Notes under the pieces: model-generated
Seen by the model: the letters and a program-made list of their open reading frames with translations, nothing else
Told to the model about the DNA's origin: nothing
The model's database searches: none
Made by a program: the position numbers and the translations under genes
Assembly (NCBI GenBank): GCA_034509735.1
Contig: JACGWO010000013.1
Span: 9,940,136-10,004,135, forward strand
Source: Sesamum alatum
Taxonomy: Eukaryota; Streptophyta; Magnoliopsida; Lamiales; Pedaliaceae
Direction: 5' to 3'
Length of the DNA stretch: 64,000 bases
Part shown: positions 47,118 through 57,388 of the stretch, piece by piece
Layout of the letters: the number at the start of each line of letters is the position of its first letter
Position numbering within the stretch: the first letter of the stretch is position 1

Positions 47118-49347
47118 TGAAGGACAAGCGGATCCGCCCGGGAGCGCGAGCGGAAGCGAGAAAAGCGAGGCTTTGCGTAAATTTAAATCAAATTCAAAAT
47201 ACGCGAATCCCAAGGGGTGTACCCTTGGGTGCTCAACCGGGCGTTCGATGTAGGATGTGTAAATATTAAAACATATATTTAAGCACATAGGGCATAGATA
47301 TATAAATCAAATCAATCAAAGCATAATAAACCGTTACCTTTGATTGTTTAGCGTATGCTCCCGGCTACTAGCGTTGTTCCTTCTCCGGAATGCTCACGAA
47401 ATCCAAACGTATGGATTTCTCCAAAGGTGATCCACACCACACTGGAAGAAACACACGTTCTTCTTGCTAGAAAAGAACGGGTTTAGGAAGGAATCAGTTT
47501 AAGAGAAGAACACTATGAATTAGTGTTCTCTTAAACTTACTTTGTTCTTCTTCTTGATTCAAAATCAAGTGAAGAACACAAGTGTAAGAGAGGGAGGGAG
47601 CACGAAATTTTGAGAGAGAGGAGAGGATTTTTGTCTTCTCTTTTTCCTAGAAAAAGATGAATAATGAATCACTTATGCTTGGTGTTGTATATTCTAATAT
47701 ATATACATAATTAATGTGATTATTGGAATGTGTCTAGGTTCATCCAAGGATGTCTAGATTCATTCCAATCAATCACCATCAATTCTTCAATCAAGCCTAC
47801 CAAAATTTATGGTATGATCAAATCATACCAAAAGGGAAGAGCTTGATTGGAGTTGATTTGTCTCTTTCCAAAAGAGATAAGTCAACATACCACCTAGCAT
47901 GAAACATGGCTGATTTTGCTTCCTCCAAGGGAGCATGTCGGCCATGTTTGATTAAGGAAAGAAGTCCAACTTCTTCCCATTCCAAATTAGGAATTCTTTC
48001 TCCTCTCCGGTATAATTTAACGGACCGGGTTTTATCGTAATCCAATTACGACGAACCCAATATTAAATCCAATTTAATGTCCACTTAAATTATTCCCGTT
48101 GATCTTTCAATCCAATTAAAAGATCCAACGTCTCAACGTCTCAACTTTCCATATTTAATCGAAAATCTAATTTACCGATTAAATGAAAGCCTGATACAAT
48201 ATCGGCCCGTCCATCCAATGGACTTTCCCTACAAGTAATCCAATTACTTATTTTATCCTTCGAGATTGACTCCAAGTCAATCTCTCAACCTCCTCGGTGA
48301 TTTGTGTGTGACCCTTTAGGTTCACCCTCAGCTAGACTTGGGCCCGTGTCCCACAAGGGCCCGTTACCATGGGTGGCCATCTAGCAACGGTCCATGGCAC
48401 TAGAGACTAGGTGAATTGGCGTGAACATTTAGGCGCCGATTCCGTACGGGTACGATCCTTCCGTCTACCGTCTCCCGGCCTTAGTCTAGGGTATGGAATT
48501 GGGCGTCGGTTCCCATCCTTGACTAGGCATCTATGCTTAATACTCGAGACCACGTATGCTTCATTGCGTCGACACAGGAAACCATTCCCTGTTCGACCAA
48601 CCACTGTGGCCACAGCTTCAAACAGCATGAACGTGTCTCCGAGTACATAGGAGATACCTCTGTCACATACTGACAGGGGACGGATCCTCTTCTTGGAATC
48701 CACCGTCCTCGCTACACATTCCGACTGCACTGGACAAGGCTTATGATAATCATCTTAGAGAATGATTACCTCTTGCCAGATCCAAGATACAGCCGTCCTA
48801 TGCACGCGACTGCCATGATCCCTCAAGTCTGAGGATTACTCCCGTACTATCGGAACCGGGGAAAACCAATCATACCGACCAAGCCTCCAAGGCTTCCATA
48901 TGATGATCCCCGCGAGTCAGTCCAGTCGGCTCGACCCCAGTCGACCAACCCATCAAGATCGTGTAGGCGTCCCACGTCTGTCGCCGATGAAACACGGCAC
49001 TCGTCCAATGAACACGACTCTTGACGCAAGTCTCAATAGGACTCTCGATGCCCTGTCTCGAGGTCCTCGACTTGGAACGTTTCAGACCCAACTCTTAATC
49101 AGTTGGTTTCATGACCACCATCCAATGCGTGGCCCAACTGCACGAGTTGTTATCCATGGTCTGTGGGCTTTGTTGCGATATAAGTTAAACACCGTTTTAA
49201 CAAATGTAAGATAAGCGCAACAAAGAAGGTACCATTGGTGATGAACACTCATCTTATTCATCACATAATAATATTACATTTACATCAAGTTGTCAGATAG
49301 GTTACAAATCGCCAAACCTATTGGCTTTCTGGTCACCTATTCTAACA
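47118..49347 (-). mobile_element. C2 5' LTR
   Basis: TGAAGGACAAGCGGATCCGC to CACCTATTCTAACA, then TSD TAAAT. Contains the intact B1 target sequence GTGAACATTTAGGCGCC, proving the empty state. Diagnostic bases match the C1 5' LTR. Confidence 0.92.
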
Positions 49348-50294
49348 TAAATAATCCCATTCTATGGAATTAATTAATGGGCTTGGTATATTAAATAGGA
49401 TTTAATATAAAATCCATGGGACTATTTAATTTAGAATTAAATAAGTCCTTTCCATTAATTAACTAATGGGCTTAGTATATTAAATATGATTTAATATATA
49501 TAAAGTCCATGGGAATATTTAATTGGAATTAAATAAGCCCATTCCATAAAGCCCATCAAAATGGATGGACAAGATTTGATCTAGAGAATGATGAGATGAA
49601 GGGCCATGATTAATTTGACTTAATCAAAGCCTAATTTGACTAGGAGTTGACTAGGTCAAAATCCTAGTCAAAGTGTGTCTCTTTGGAAGAGTTTGAGAAG
49701 GAATAGGAATTCCATCTTCTATAAATACTTAAAAAAAAAACACTCATACCTAGTATTCTCTACAACTCTCATCTCTCAATTTCCTCTCAAAATTCGTCCA
49801 TGCCCTTTTCTTAATCTCCAAGAATACTACTTTGTTCTTCTTGATTTATTCAAGTTACGAACATAAGAGACATTGGTTGCGTTAATTGATAGCGTGTACC
49901 GATGTCTCTTCTCCCCAAAATAATTTCTTGCTAGCACAAGGGTTGTTTGCTTTCCGGTGGAGCGAGTGAGATGATTTAGAGGGTCTCTTCTTTGAGATCT
50001 TGGTGCAAAACGGGGAACAATGCGTGTAGCCGAAACGAAGACAAAACTACAACCGGGTAGGTTCTTTAATTTCGTTTTTTTCGGTTTCAATTCTATGGCC
50101 TCCATGTTGTGCTTTATTGAACATGAGATACACCGAACGCCCGGGAGAATCAAGGGCACACCCCTTGATTCGTTTATGTATATTATGCATGATTTAAATT
50201 CCGTTTAATTATGCTTTGTAATTTTTTATTACGCATTCTTTCGCGCTTCCGCTATACGCGCTCATCTCCCGGGCCGATCCACCGATTTCTTTCA
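49348..50294 (+). mobile_element. A LTR between A2 and A3, second segment
   Basis: Resumes after C2 with TAAAT and runs to CCGATTTCTTTCA at 50294, followed by a PBS. Counterpart of 31790-32745. Confidence 0.9.
49615..49727 (+). promoter_or_regulatory. A3 5' LTR promoter: W-boxes and TATA
   Basis: Five W-box cores at 49615-49672 and TATAAATA at 49720-49727, arranged as in the other A LTRs. Confidence 0.6.
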
Positions 50295-51219
50295 GTGGTA
50301 TCAGAGCCCAGTTCGGTGTATAGGCCTAGAATTCTATGTGCTATGTGCGTTTAAGCATGATAAACGTGTTTTAATTTACGTTTATAGCATGTTTATCGTA
50401 GATAATCATTGGCGTTTAATTTTGCATGGGATTTTGGATCTTGGTTTTCTTGAATATGTATATACATGTTCTAGGGTTTAATTTATCTTGTGGTTCAGAA
50501 AAATTGCATGAAAAGTCGAAAAGGAGTGAAAAACGGCGAACCGGCAGCAGCAGCACGCTGGCCGCGCGTGCAGGCAGGGGGCTGTGCCGGCCGCGCGCGC
50601 GCCTGGCCGGCCGGCTGTGCCGTTTTCCATTTCCCTCCCGTTTTTGGCTCGTTTTTCAAAACTGTTTTTACTGAATTATTTTTATGATATTTTCTGCATT
50701 ATTCTGAACCCGTTGACTTAGAATATTTATTTTTTGAGATTTGGAATTTCCTAAAATAAATATTGCTTGGTTGATGAGGAAAGGGTTTCCTAACAAGATT
50801 TAATTTTTGCAATGGTTGCACCAATGATCAAAATTCATATGTGAAATTTCGCAATAATTTCTGCGTTTTATGATGTTGGACATCATGGTTATTTTATGGC
50901 TTGAGTATGAGTAGATCTTGACAAGTATTGATATTGCACAAATTGTTGGATTTTGGAATTCTTGAATAAATGGGCATATTCTTGAATTGTTGATTTTTGT
51001 ATTTCAGAAAATTTGATTTTTCTATATAATTCTTGGAATTTTTCTGAATTAATTAACTTAAGGCATTTTAATTTTGGTTGAGATTTTATATTTCATAGAA
51101 TTAATATTGCCTTGTTAATTATGGAAAAGGATTTTCCAACAAAAATCGTTGTGCCTAGGTTGCACCGTTATCCTATATTTCGTGTGAATATTTTACATGT
51201 AATTTCTACATTTATTTTA
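50295..51219 (+). mobile_element. A3: truncated A leader
   Basis: PBS TGGTATCAGAGCC at 50296-50308, a short GC tract (50534-50622) and AT-rich leader sequence matching A1 about 632-1597. It stops at TTTATTTTA (51219), where the match to A1 (TTTATTTTATGGTATGGG) ends. No gag or pol remains. This is the third consecutive A interior joined through an LTR. Confidence 0.88.
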
Positions 51220-51559
51220 GGGTTAATTACACTTACACCCCCTCTGAGAATGTATAATTACACTTTCCCCCAAAAAGGTTTTGAAATTACACTTACACCC
51301 CCTCCAAAAATTCTCTGTTTACACCTGACCCCCATCCGTTAGAGTTTGGACAAAAAATGTTCACGTGAACAAAAATAATTACACAAATTTTTAATTTTTT
51401 CCATCATTTAACATTCTCATGTATATTTTTGTACTTATAAGAGGATAAGTGTAACGTATATGTATGGAGTGAGGCCAAAATTATTATATTTTTTCCTTAT
51501 AAGTACAAAATTATTACACGAGAATGTTAAATGAGAGGTAAAATTAAAAATTTAAGTAA
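51220..51559. other. Foreign AT-rich segment with internal inverted repeat
   Basis: 340 bp unlike any other part of the window, between the truncated A3 and C3. It begins GGGTTAATTACACTTACACC and contains a second ATTACACTTACACCCCCTC (51286 onward). It has a 14-base perfect palindrome TGTTCACGTGAACA (51358-51371, a G-box core) and a ~45-bp imperfect inverted repeat (about 51402-51452 against 51487-51540, TTTAACATTCTC / GAGAATGTTAAA). It may be a fragment of a noncoding DNA transposon, but no matching terminal repeat is found at the right end. No coding sequence. Confidence 0.5.
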
Positions 51560-52393
51560 TACCCCGCAGTTTCTTTTGGATAGCCGATGAACCTGCATAA
51601 ACTAGATCTCGAGTCCAGTTTATCTCTCACTAATCTCTTGACATATGCGGGGCAACCCCACACTTTCAAGTATTTGTAGGAGGCAGGCTTGCCATGCCAT
51701 ATCTCATATGGCGTCTGGGATACCTTTTTAGATGGCGCCAAGTTCAAAACTTTGGCCGCCGTCTCAAGAGCGTATCCCCAGAAGGAAAGGGGTAGTTCGG
51801 TAAAACTCATCATGGATCGAACCATGTCCAACAAGGTCCGATTCCTCCTTTCAGACACAACATTAAGCTGCGGTGTTCCAGGAGGGGTCCACTGAGAGTG
51901 AATCCCATTCTCTTTTAGATAATCAGTAAACTCACCACTCAAATACTCTCCACCTCGGTCCGACCGAAGGCCTTTGATCTTTCGACCGGTTTGGTTCTCT
52001 ACTTCAAGTCTGTATTCCTTAAACCTTCCAAAGGCTTCAGACTTGTACCTCATCAGGTAAACATAACCATACCATGAGTGATCATCGGTAAAGGTTATGA
52101 AGTACGAGTACCCACCTCTAGCTTGAGTATTTAGTGGACCACAGACATCTGTATGGATCAAATCCAACAGACCACTGGCTAGCGTACTTTGTCCAACAAA
52201 GGGTTTCTTTGTCATCTTTCCCTTTAGACAGGATTCGCAGGTCGGTAGGTTGTCCAAATCGTCTATTTCTAGACTCTTTGAGTCCACCAACCTTCTTATT
52301 CTATCTTTAGAGATATGACCTAACCTCGCATGCCATATCTGTGCGTTATTATGACCATCACATTTTCATTTGTGTTCTGCAGTCATAATCCAA
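51560..52393 (-). pseudogene. C3 integrase fragment
   Basis: Readable from DSKSLEIDDLDNLPTCESC through HTDVCGPL, FTDDHSWYGYVYL, VVSERRNRTLLDM and the C-terminal YEIWHGKPASYKYLKVWG, ending at GYPKETAGYY. The region preceding the DDE block reads LNVVSERR where relatives have LNGVSERR. The zinc-finger start near 52300-52390 is frameshifted. Cut by the junction at 51559/51560. Confidence 0.85.
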
Positions 52394-53649
52394 TTAGACT
52401 GTTGAAGTATGTACAGACCGTTGACCAATGTACCAAGCAAATGAGAAATACCATCTTTGATAATGAAAAAAGTTTTTATTGATGGTAAATGCATATCCCT
52501 CCTTATCAAGGACCGGGATGGAAACAATGTTTTTAATCATGCTAGGTACATAGAAACAGTCGTTCAGTATAATTCTAACATGACTACTAATGGCTAACTT
52601 TAGTGATCCTACGGCCTCCGCAGCAACAGCCTTGCCATCACTTAGCCTCAGGATCATCTCATCCTTGGTTAGCTTTCTGCTTCTTTGCAGTGCCTGCAAA
52701 TCATTGCAGATGTGAGCACCACACCCGGTATCCAATACCCATGAAGCAGAATTAGTAATCATATTAACTTCAACCACAAACGCACCTGGGTTGGAGAGGA
52801 GTTGCGGGCACTCCCTCTTCCAATGCCCTTTCCCTTGGCAATGCATGCAGACATCATTTGCCTTGGACCGATGAGAACCACGGGCCTTCCCTTTCCCTTT
52901 TCTCGATCCAACCAGAGCAACAGGGACGCCCGGAGCGCGAGCAGGGGCCGCAACCGTCTTCCCTTTGCCCTTCTTCCTCTTCCAGCGTCCGGCCCTCTTG
53001 CCATTCGCCTTGGAGGTCGAAGCCTCTCCTATCAATACCGCCGGTGCCGACTTGTGGGTCGTTGCCTCGTATTGGACCAGCATGTTGATCAACTCATGAA
53101 TAGACTTCTCAAGTCCGTTCATGTTGTAGTTTACAACAAACAGGTCATAGGATGGAGGAAGCGACTGGAGGATCACGTCAATATACGTGTCATTGTTAAG
53201 CTCAACTTTAAGGTCCTCGAGTTTCTCCACTAGGGAGAGCATCTTGACCCCATGACTCTATACAGACGCTCCTTCAGCGAGCTTGGTGCCAAAGAATGCT
53301 TTTGTGGCGGCATATCTAATATGCCTATCCAGAACCGCATAAACCTCGTTCATGCGGAGCATTATGGCGGAGACGTTGTCTAGCCTCTCATACTGCTTCT
53401 GGATGTCGTTAGACATTGAAGCCAGTATGATACTGCGTACTTTCCCCGGTTGTCCTCATGCCATTTCTCGAACGTGAAATGTTCTTCAGACGTGGACCCC
53501 TCCAGTAAGTCGCTCGGTGGCGGCTCGTCCAAGACGTAGCCTTGGTTCTAAAAACCGAGGACAATCCTCAGGTTTCTCAGCCAGTCCGGGTAGTTCGTTC
53601 CGTTGAATTTGTTAGTCTCAAGAATCATGGTTAACGGGTTCTTAGACAT
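52394..53649 (-). pseudogene. C3 gag-protease, broken at the N-terminus
   Basis: The start codon lies at 53649 and begins MSKNPL. The N-terminal half carries a TAG near 53550 (GF-stop-NQ where C2 has GFENQ), an insertion near 53445 (TTTCCCCGG) and a TAG near 53260. From 53242 downstream the frame is open through VILQSLPPSYD, the basic linker, zinc knuckle CMHCQGKGHWKREC and WVLDTGCGAHICND with an intact DTG. Confidence 0.85.
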
Positions 53650-54014
53650 ATCTACATTAATGAAAATGTAAAGCAGAAATTAGCAGATGATGGTAATATC
53701 ATTGTTCAAGTTGAAGACTTGGTCTTTTAGTCTTTAACCCTCCCACTATTTGTACGAAAGTCCGACACTCTCAAGCGAAGTTTCGGGAAACCATTTTCTA
53801 GTGGGCTTGGGATCCACAAGCGTAATCTCCATGCCCCGCTTTTACGATTCACATGAAGAAGACCTTGTGGGAGATATCCAATATCATTCTCATCGAATAA
53901 GATTCCCAAGATATTTTGCCTCACCTATTCGCATGGTTCCGAGGACTCCAAGCGAACCATGTTACTCAGTGTTAGGCCCGACCCATCAACCAAATCATGC
54001 CTCAAACAGGTCAC

Positions 54015-54296
54015 ATATTCCTTGACTTGGAGATTTCCGGACTGATTCGGTAAGACTGATTTCATGGACCTACCTCTAAGCGTAGTCCCAGTCCTCGAAA
54101 TCGATTCTCAGTCCGTGGGCTTTGTTTGCGTAGTGAACAGAAATGTAATAGCAGATATAAGTGAACGTAAACAAAGTGTTGCCATATGAATTTTCACTTC
54201 TTTATTCATAAATGATTTATCAAACACCTGAAATTGTCTAGACATAGGTTACATATTCCCGCCAAAAATTGGCTTACATGGTCACCTATTCTAACA
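54015..54296 (-). mobile_element. B-like LTR terminus on C3
   Basis: About 280 bp matching the start of family B LTRs (compare 14842-15119, roughly 90% by eye) and ending GGCTTACATGGTCACC...TAACA. It is joined at about 54007-54015 to C-type leader sequence (CATGCCTCAAAC). It contains the B-specific ATGTAAGCCAATTTTTGGCG reading on the minus strand rather than the A/C version. Confidence 0.8.
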
Positions 54297-54583
54297 TCAA
54301 GATGATCCTTTTGTGTTGCCAAACCAAGTACAATAAGCTTTTTATGTCAATGACACAAAATTAGGTCATCACTTGAAGATTGTGCAACTTATACACTACA
54401 GACATCTCCGGGATATTGCAGAACATGAAGATCTGGATGTCAAAGACAGGAATGAACATGAACACGTGGTGGATGTTGCATTCAGCCGCATGAATCAAAC
54501 GGGGTTGTTTTGGTTGAAACTGAAGATGATGATTTAGTTTATTTGGCTAGGGAAGATGTAGAACCAGAAATTATAGAGGAGAG
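54297..54583 (+). pseudogene. Remnant resembling a CACTA transposase-associated domain
   Basis: Non-LTR sequence between C3 and A4. A frame reads QDDPFVLPNQVQ, then a stop, then AFYVNDTKLGHH and IVQLIHYRHLRDIAEHEDLD. A later piece, ETEDDDLVYLAREDVEPE, needs a frame change. The pattern (DPF-L, hydrophobic-Q-AFYVNDTK-G, acidic C-terminus) recalls the C-terminal domain of plant CACTA transposase proteins; this is recognition by eye without a search. It is probably part of an older host sequence into which C3 and A4 inserted. Confidence 0.45.
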
Positions 54584-55811
54584 TGTTAGAATAGGTGACC
54601 AGAAAGTCAATGGTATTGGCTGTTCTGAGAACCATTCGTCAATCTGTGAACAAGTAATATTATGTTAATGAATGTAGTAAGGGTTCATAGGCATGAGTTT
54701 GTTGTACTTACTGCTTGCATCGTTACGATGTCACAACAAACGCCCACAGACTGAAATAACGTTTCGGGAAACTGGAACTACGCTTGGAGGTATGTTCATG
54801 AAATCAATTTCGCCGAATCAGTCTGAAATACTCCAAGTCAAAGGAATCTCGAGACAGGGCATCGAGAATCCATTTGAGACTTGCACTAAGCATCTGCTGT
54901 CGTGTTTCATCGACGGGTGACGAGAATCGTCTAAGCAGTGTTAGTGGGTCGGCCTGCTGGGGAGCGGCCGACTAAGGTGACTCGCGGGAATCGTCATATA
55001 GAAGCTACTCGGGCTTGGTCGGTATGACTCGTATTCCCGGTTCCGATAGTACGGGATTAGTCCTCGGACTTGAGGATCACGGCAGTCCCCTACATACTAA
55101 GGTTGTATCTTGGATCTGGTGAAATTTGACCGATTATATTACATGGTCATCATAAGCCTCGTCCAGTGCAGTCGGAGTATGTAAGAACGGTGAATTCCAA
55201 GATAGGATCTGTCCCCTGTCAAAGGATATGACAGCAAGATCTCCTATGCGCTCGGAGATGGTTTAGACTCACAAAGTCTATGGCCATAGCACTTGATGTA
55301 GTGGGAAAGGATTTCCTACGTCGAGTTAAACCTATCTCGAGCATTATGCATAGTTGCCTTGTCAACGATGGGAACCGACCCCTAGACTAAAGGCCGGGAG
55401 ACAGGCGACAGTAGGACCGTACCCGTACGTATCGAGCGTCGGTAGGACCGCACCTGCGTATAACTCGGAGCCTAAATGTTCACACCATAAATTCACCTAG
55501 TCTCTAGTGCCATGGACCGTTGCTAGATGGCCACCCATGGTAACGGACTACTTTGGTTATGAAATAACAAGAAGTAGGTCCAAGTCTAGCTGAAAGGTGA
55601 ACCTAAAGAGTCACACCCGCTACACCAAATGAAAGGGAATTAATTTGGAATTAATTCCGGGAAAAGGTTTAATTTAATGGAATTAAATTATACTTCTTGG
55701 AGATTCAAGCTTCGATGAATTATTTGGAATAATCGGGCTTGAGTTCATAAATTAGATTTATGAATTTTACAAAGCATGGGCTTTCCTTTTAATTAGATTA
55801 AAAGAGTGAAT

Positions 55812-56165
55812 TAATTAATTAGTGGGCTTGGTATTAAATAGGATTTAATATAAAGTCCATGGACTATTTAATTTGGAATTAAATAAAGTCCATTCCATTA
55901 ATTAATTAATGGGCTTAGTATATTAAATAGGATTTTAATATAAAGTCCATGGGACTATTTAATTTAGAATTAAATAATCCCATTCTATGGAATTAATTAA
56001 TGGGCTTGGTATTAAATAGGATTTAATATAAAGTCCATGGACTATTTGATTTGGAATTAAATAAAGTCCATTCCATTAATTAATTAATGGGCTTAGTATA
56101 TTAAATAGAATTTTAATATAAAGTCCATGGGATCATTTAATTTAGAATTAAATAAAGCCCATTCC
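55812..56165 (+). repeat. Tandem ~87/91-bp units in A4 LTR
   Basis: Four AT-rich units, each containing GGGCTTGGTATT or GGGCTTAGTATATT followed by AAAGTCCATGG. Unit phases are at 55824, 55911, 56002 and 56089, so the units alternate 87 and 91 bp and form a 178-bp dimer repeated twice. A1/A2 LTRs have three units. The same array starts at about 63660 in the A4 3' LTR. Confidence 0.75.
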
Positions 56166-56234
56166 ATAAAGCCCATCAAAATGGATGGACAAGATTTGAT
56201 CTAGAGAATGATGAGATGAAGGGCCATGATTGAT

Positions 56235-56348
56235 TTGACTTAATCAAAAGCCTAATTTGACTAGGATTTGACTAGGTCAAAATCCTAGTCAATGTGTGTC
56301 TCTTTGGAAGAGTTTGAGAAGGAATAGGAATTCCATCTTCTATAAATA
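56235..56348 (+). promoter_or_regulatory. A4 5' LTR promoter: W-boxes and TATA
   Basis: W-box cores at 56235-56292 (TTGACTT, two TTGACTA, GGTCAA, AGTCAA), about 50 bp before TATAAATA at 56341-56348. As the youngest and uninterrupted A copy, this is the most likely of the A promoters to be active. Confidence 0.6.
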
Positions 56349-56913
56349 CTTGAAAAACACACACTCACACCTAGTATTCTCTACAACTCTCATGTCTCAA
56401 ATTCCCTCTCAAATTCGTCCACCCCTCTTTCTTGTCTCCAAGAATATTACTTTGTTCTTCTTGATTTATTCAAGTTAAGAACATAAGAGACATTGATTGC
56501 GTTAATTCATAGCGTGTATCGATGTCTCTTCTCCCCAAAATAATTTCTTGCTAGCACAAGGGTTGTTTTGCTTTCCGGTGGAGCGAGTGAGATGATTTAG
56601 AGGGTCTCTTCTTTGAGATCTTGGTGCAAAACGGGGAACAATGCGTGTAGCCGAAACGAAGACAAAACTACAACCGGGTAGGTTCTTTAATTTCGTTTTT
56701 CGATTTCAATTCTATGGCCTCCATGTTGTGTTTTATCGAACATGAGATACACCGAACGCCCGGGAGAATCAAGGGCACACCCCTTGATTCGTTTATGAAT
56801 ATTATGCATAGTTTAAATTCCATTTAATTATGCTTTGTAATTTTTATTACGCACTATCTCGCGCTTCCGCTATTCGCGTTAATCTCCCCGGACGATCCAC
56901 CGATTTCTTTCAG

Positions 56914-56926
56914 TGGTATCAGAGCC
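56914..56926 (+). other. Primer-binding site, A4
   Basis: TGGTATCAGAGCC, one base after the LTR end; unaltered. Confidence 0.9.
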
Positions 56927-57150
56927 CGGTTCGGTGTATAGGCCTAGAATTCTATGTGGTATGTGCGTTTAAGCATGATAAACGTGTTTTAATTTACGTT
57001 TATAGCATGTTTATCGTAGATATTTATTGGCGTTTAATTTTGCATGGGATTTTGGATCTTGGTTTTCTTGAATGTGTTTATACATGTTCTAGGGTTTAAT
57101 TTATCTTGTGGTTCAGAAAAATTGCATGAAAATCGAAAAGGAGTGAAAAA

Positions 57151-57388
57151 CGGCGAACCGGCAGCAGCAGCACGCTGGCCGCGCGCGCACAGGGGCGCGG
57201 CCGGGCGCCCGTGCAGGCAGGGGCCTGCGCGCGCCCGGCCAGCGCGCCCAGCGTGCGCGGACAGCGCGCGCCCTGTGCCGGCCGCGCGTGCGCGCGCGCG
57301 CAAACGCTAGGCGCAGGCGCGCGCTGTGCATGCAGGCAGAGGAGCCTGCGCGCGCGCGCGCGCGCGCCTGGCCGGCCGGCTGTGGCCG
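57151..57388 (+). repeat. GC-rich hairpin tract, A4 leader
   Basis: About 238 bp. Two CAGGC hairpins: CAGGC-AGGG-GCCTG (57214-57227) and CAGGC-AGAGGA-GCCTG (57333-57348), the second with the same loop as a B1 unit (23041-23046). Ends in alternating GC before GGCCGGCCGGCTGTGGCCG. Confidence 0.75.

Larger units (their letters stand above)
39499..49347 (-). mobile_element. C2: uninterrupted family C copia element
   Basis: 9849 bp with 2229- and 2230-bp LTRs, PBS, leader, gag-pol and PPT, flanked by TAAAT. It supplies the empty-site sequence for all three insertions nested in C1. By-eye comparison of its LTRs gives about 40 differences (about 1.9%). It is not autonomous because of the reverse-transcriptase deletion, the protease DTR change and frameshifts. 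Confidence 0.93.
51560..54296 (-). mobile_element. C3: truncated chimeric copia fragment
   Basis: In transcription order it has a B-like LTR start (54296 to about 54015), part of a C-type leader (54007-53650), C-type gag-protease (53649-52394) and integrase until 51560, where it is cut. PBS, GC tract, most of the 5' LTR, reverse transcriptase, RNase H and the 3' LTR are missing. Unlike C1 and C2 it keeps DTG in the protease and the 7 nt of integrase they lost. Confidence 0.85.
54584..56912 (+). mobile_element. A4 5' LTR
   Basis: 2329 bp, TGTTAGAATAGGTGACCAG to CGATTTCTTTCA. It is about 80 bp longer than the A1/A2 LTR because of one additional ~87-bp AATGGGCTT repeat unit. It shows the unoccupied C-insertion site GAATTAAATAATCCC near 55963-55977. 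Confidence 0.93.

Noticed and set aside
55812..56165. Regular tandem repeats as a CRISPR-like array or satellite
   Set aside because: Units are continuous ~90-bp direct repeats without unique spacers, confined to A LTRs of a plant retroelement.
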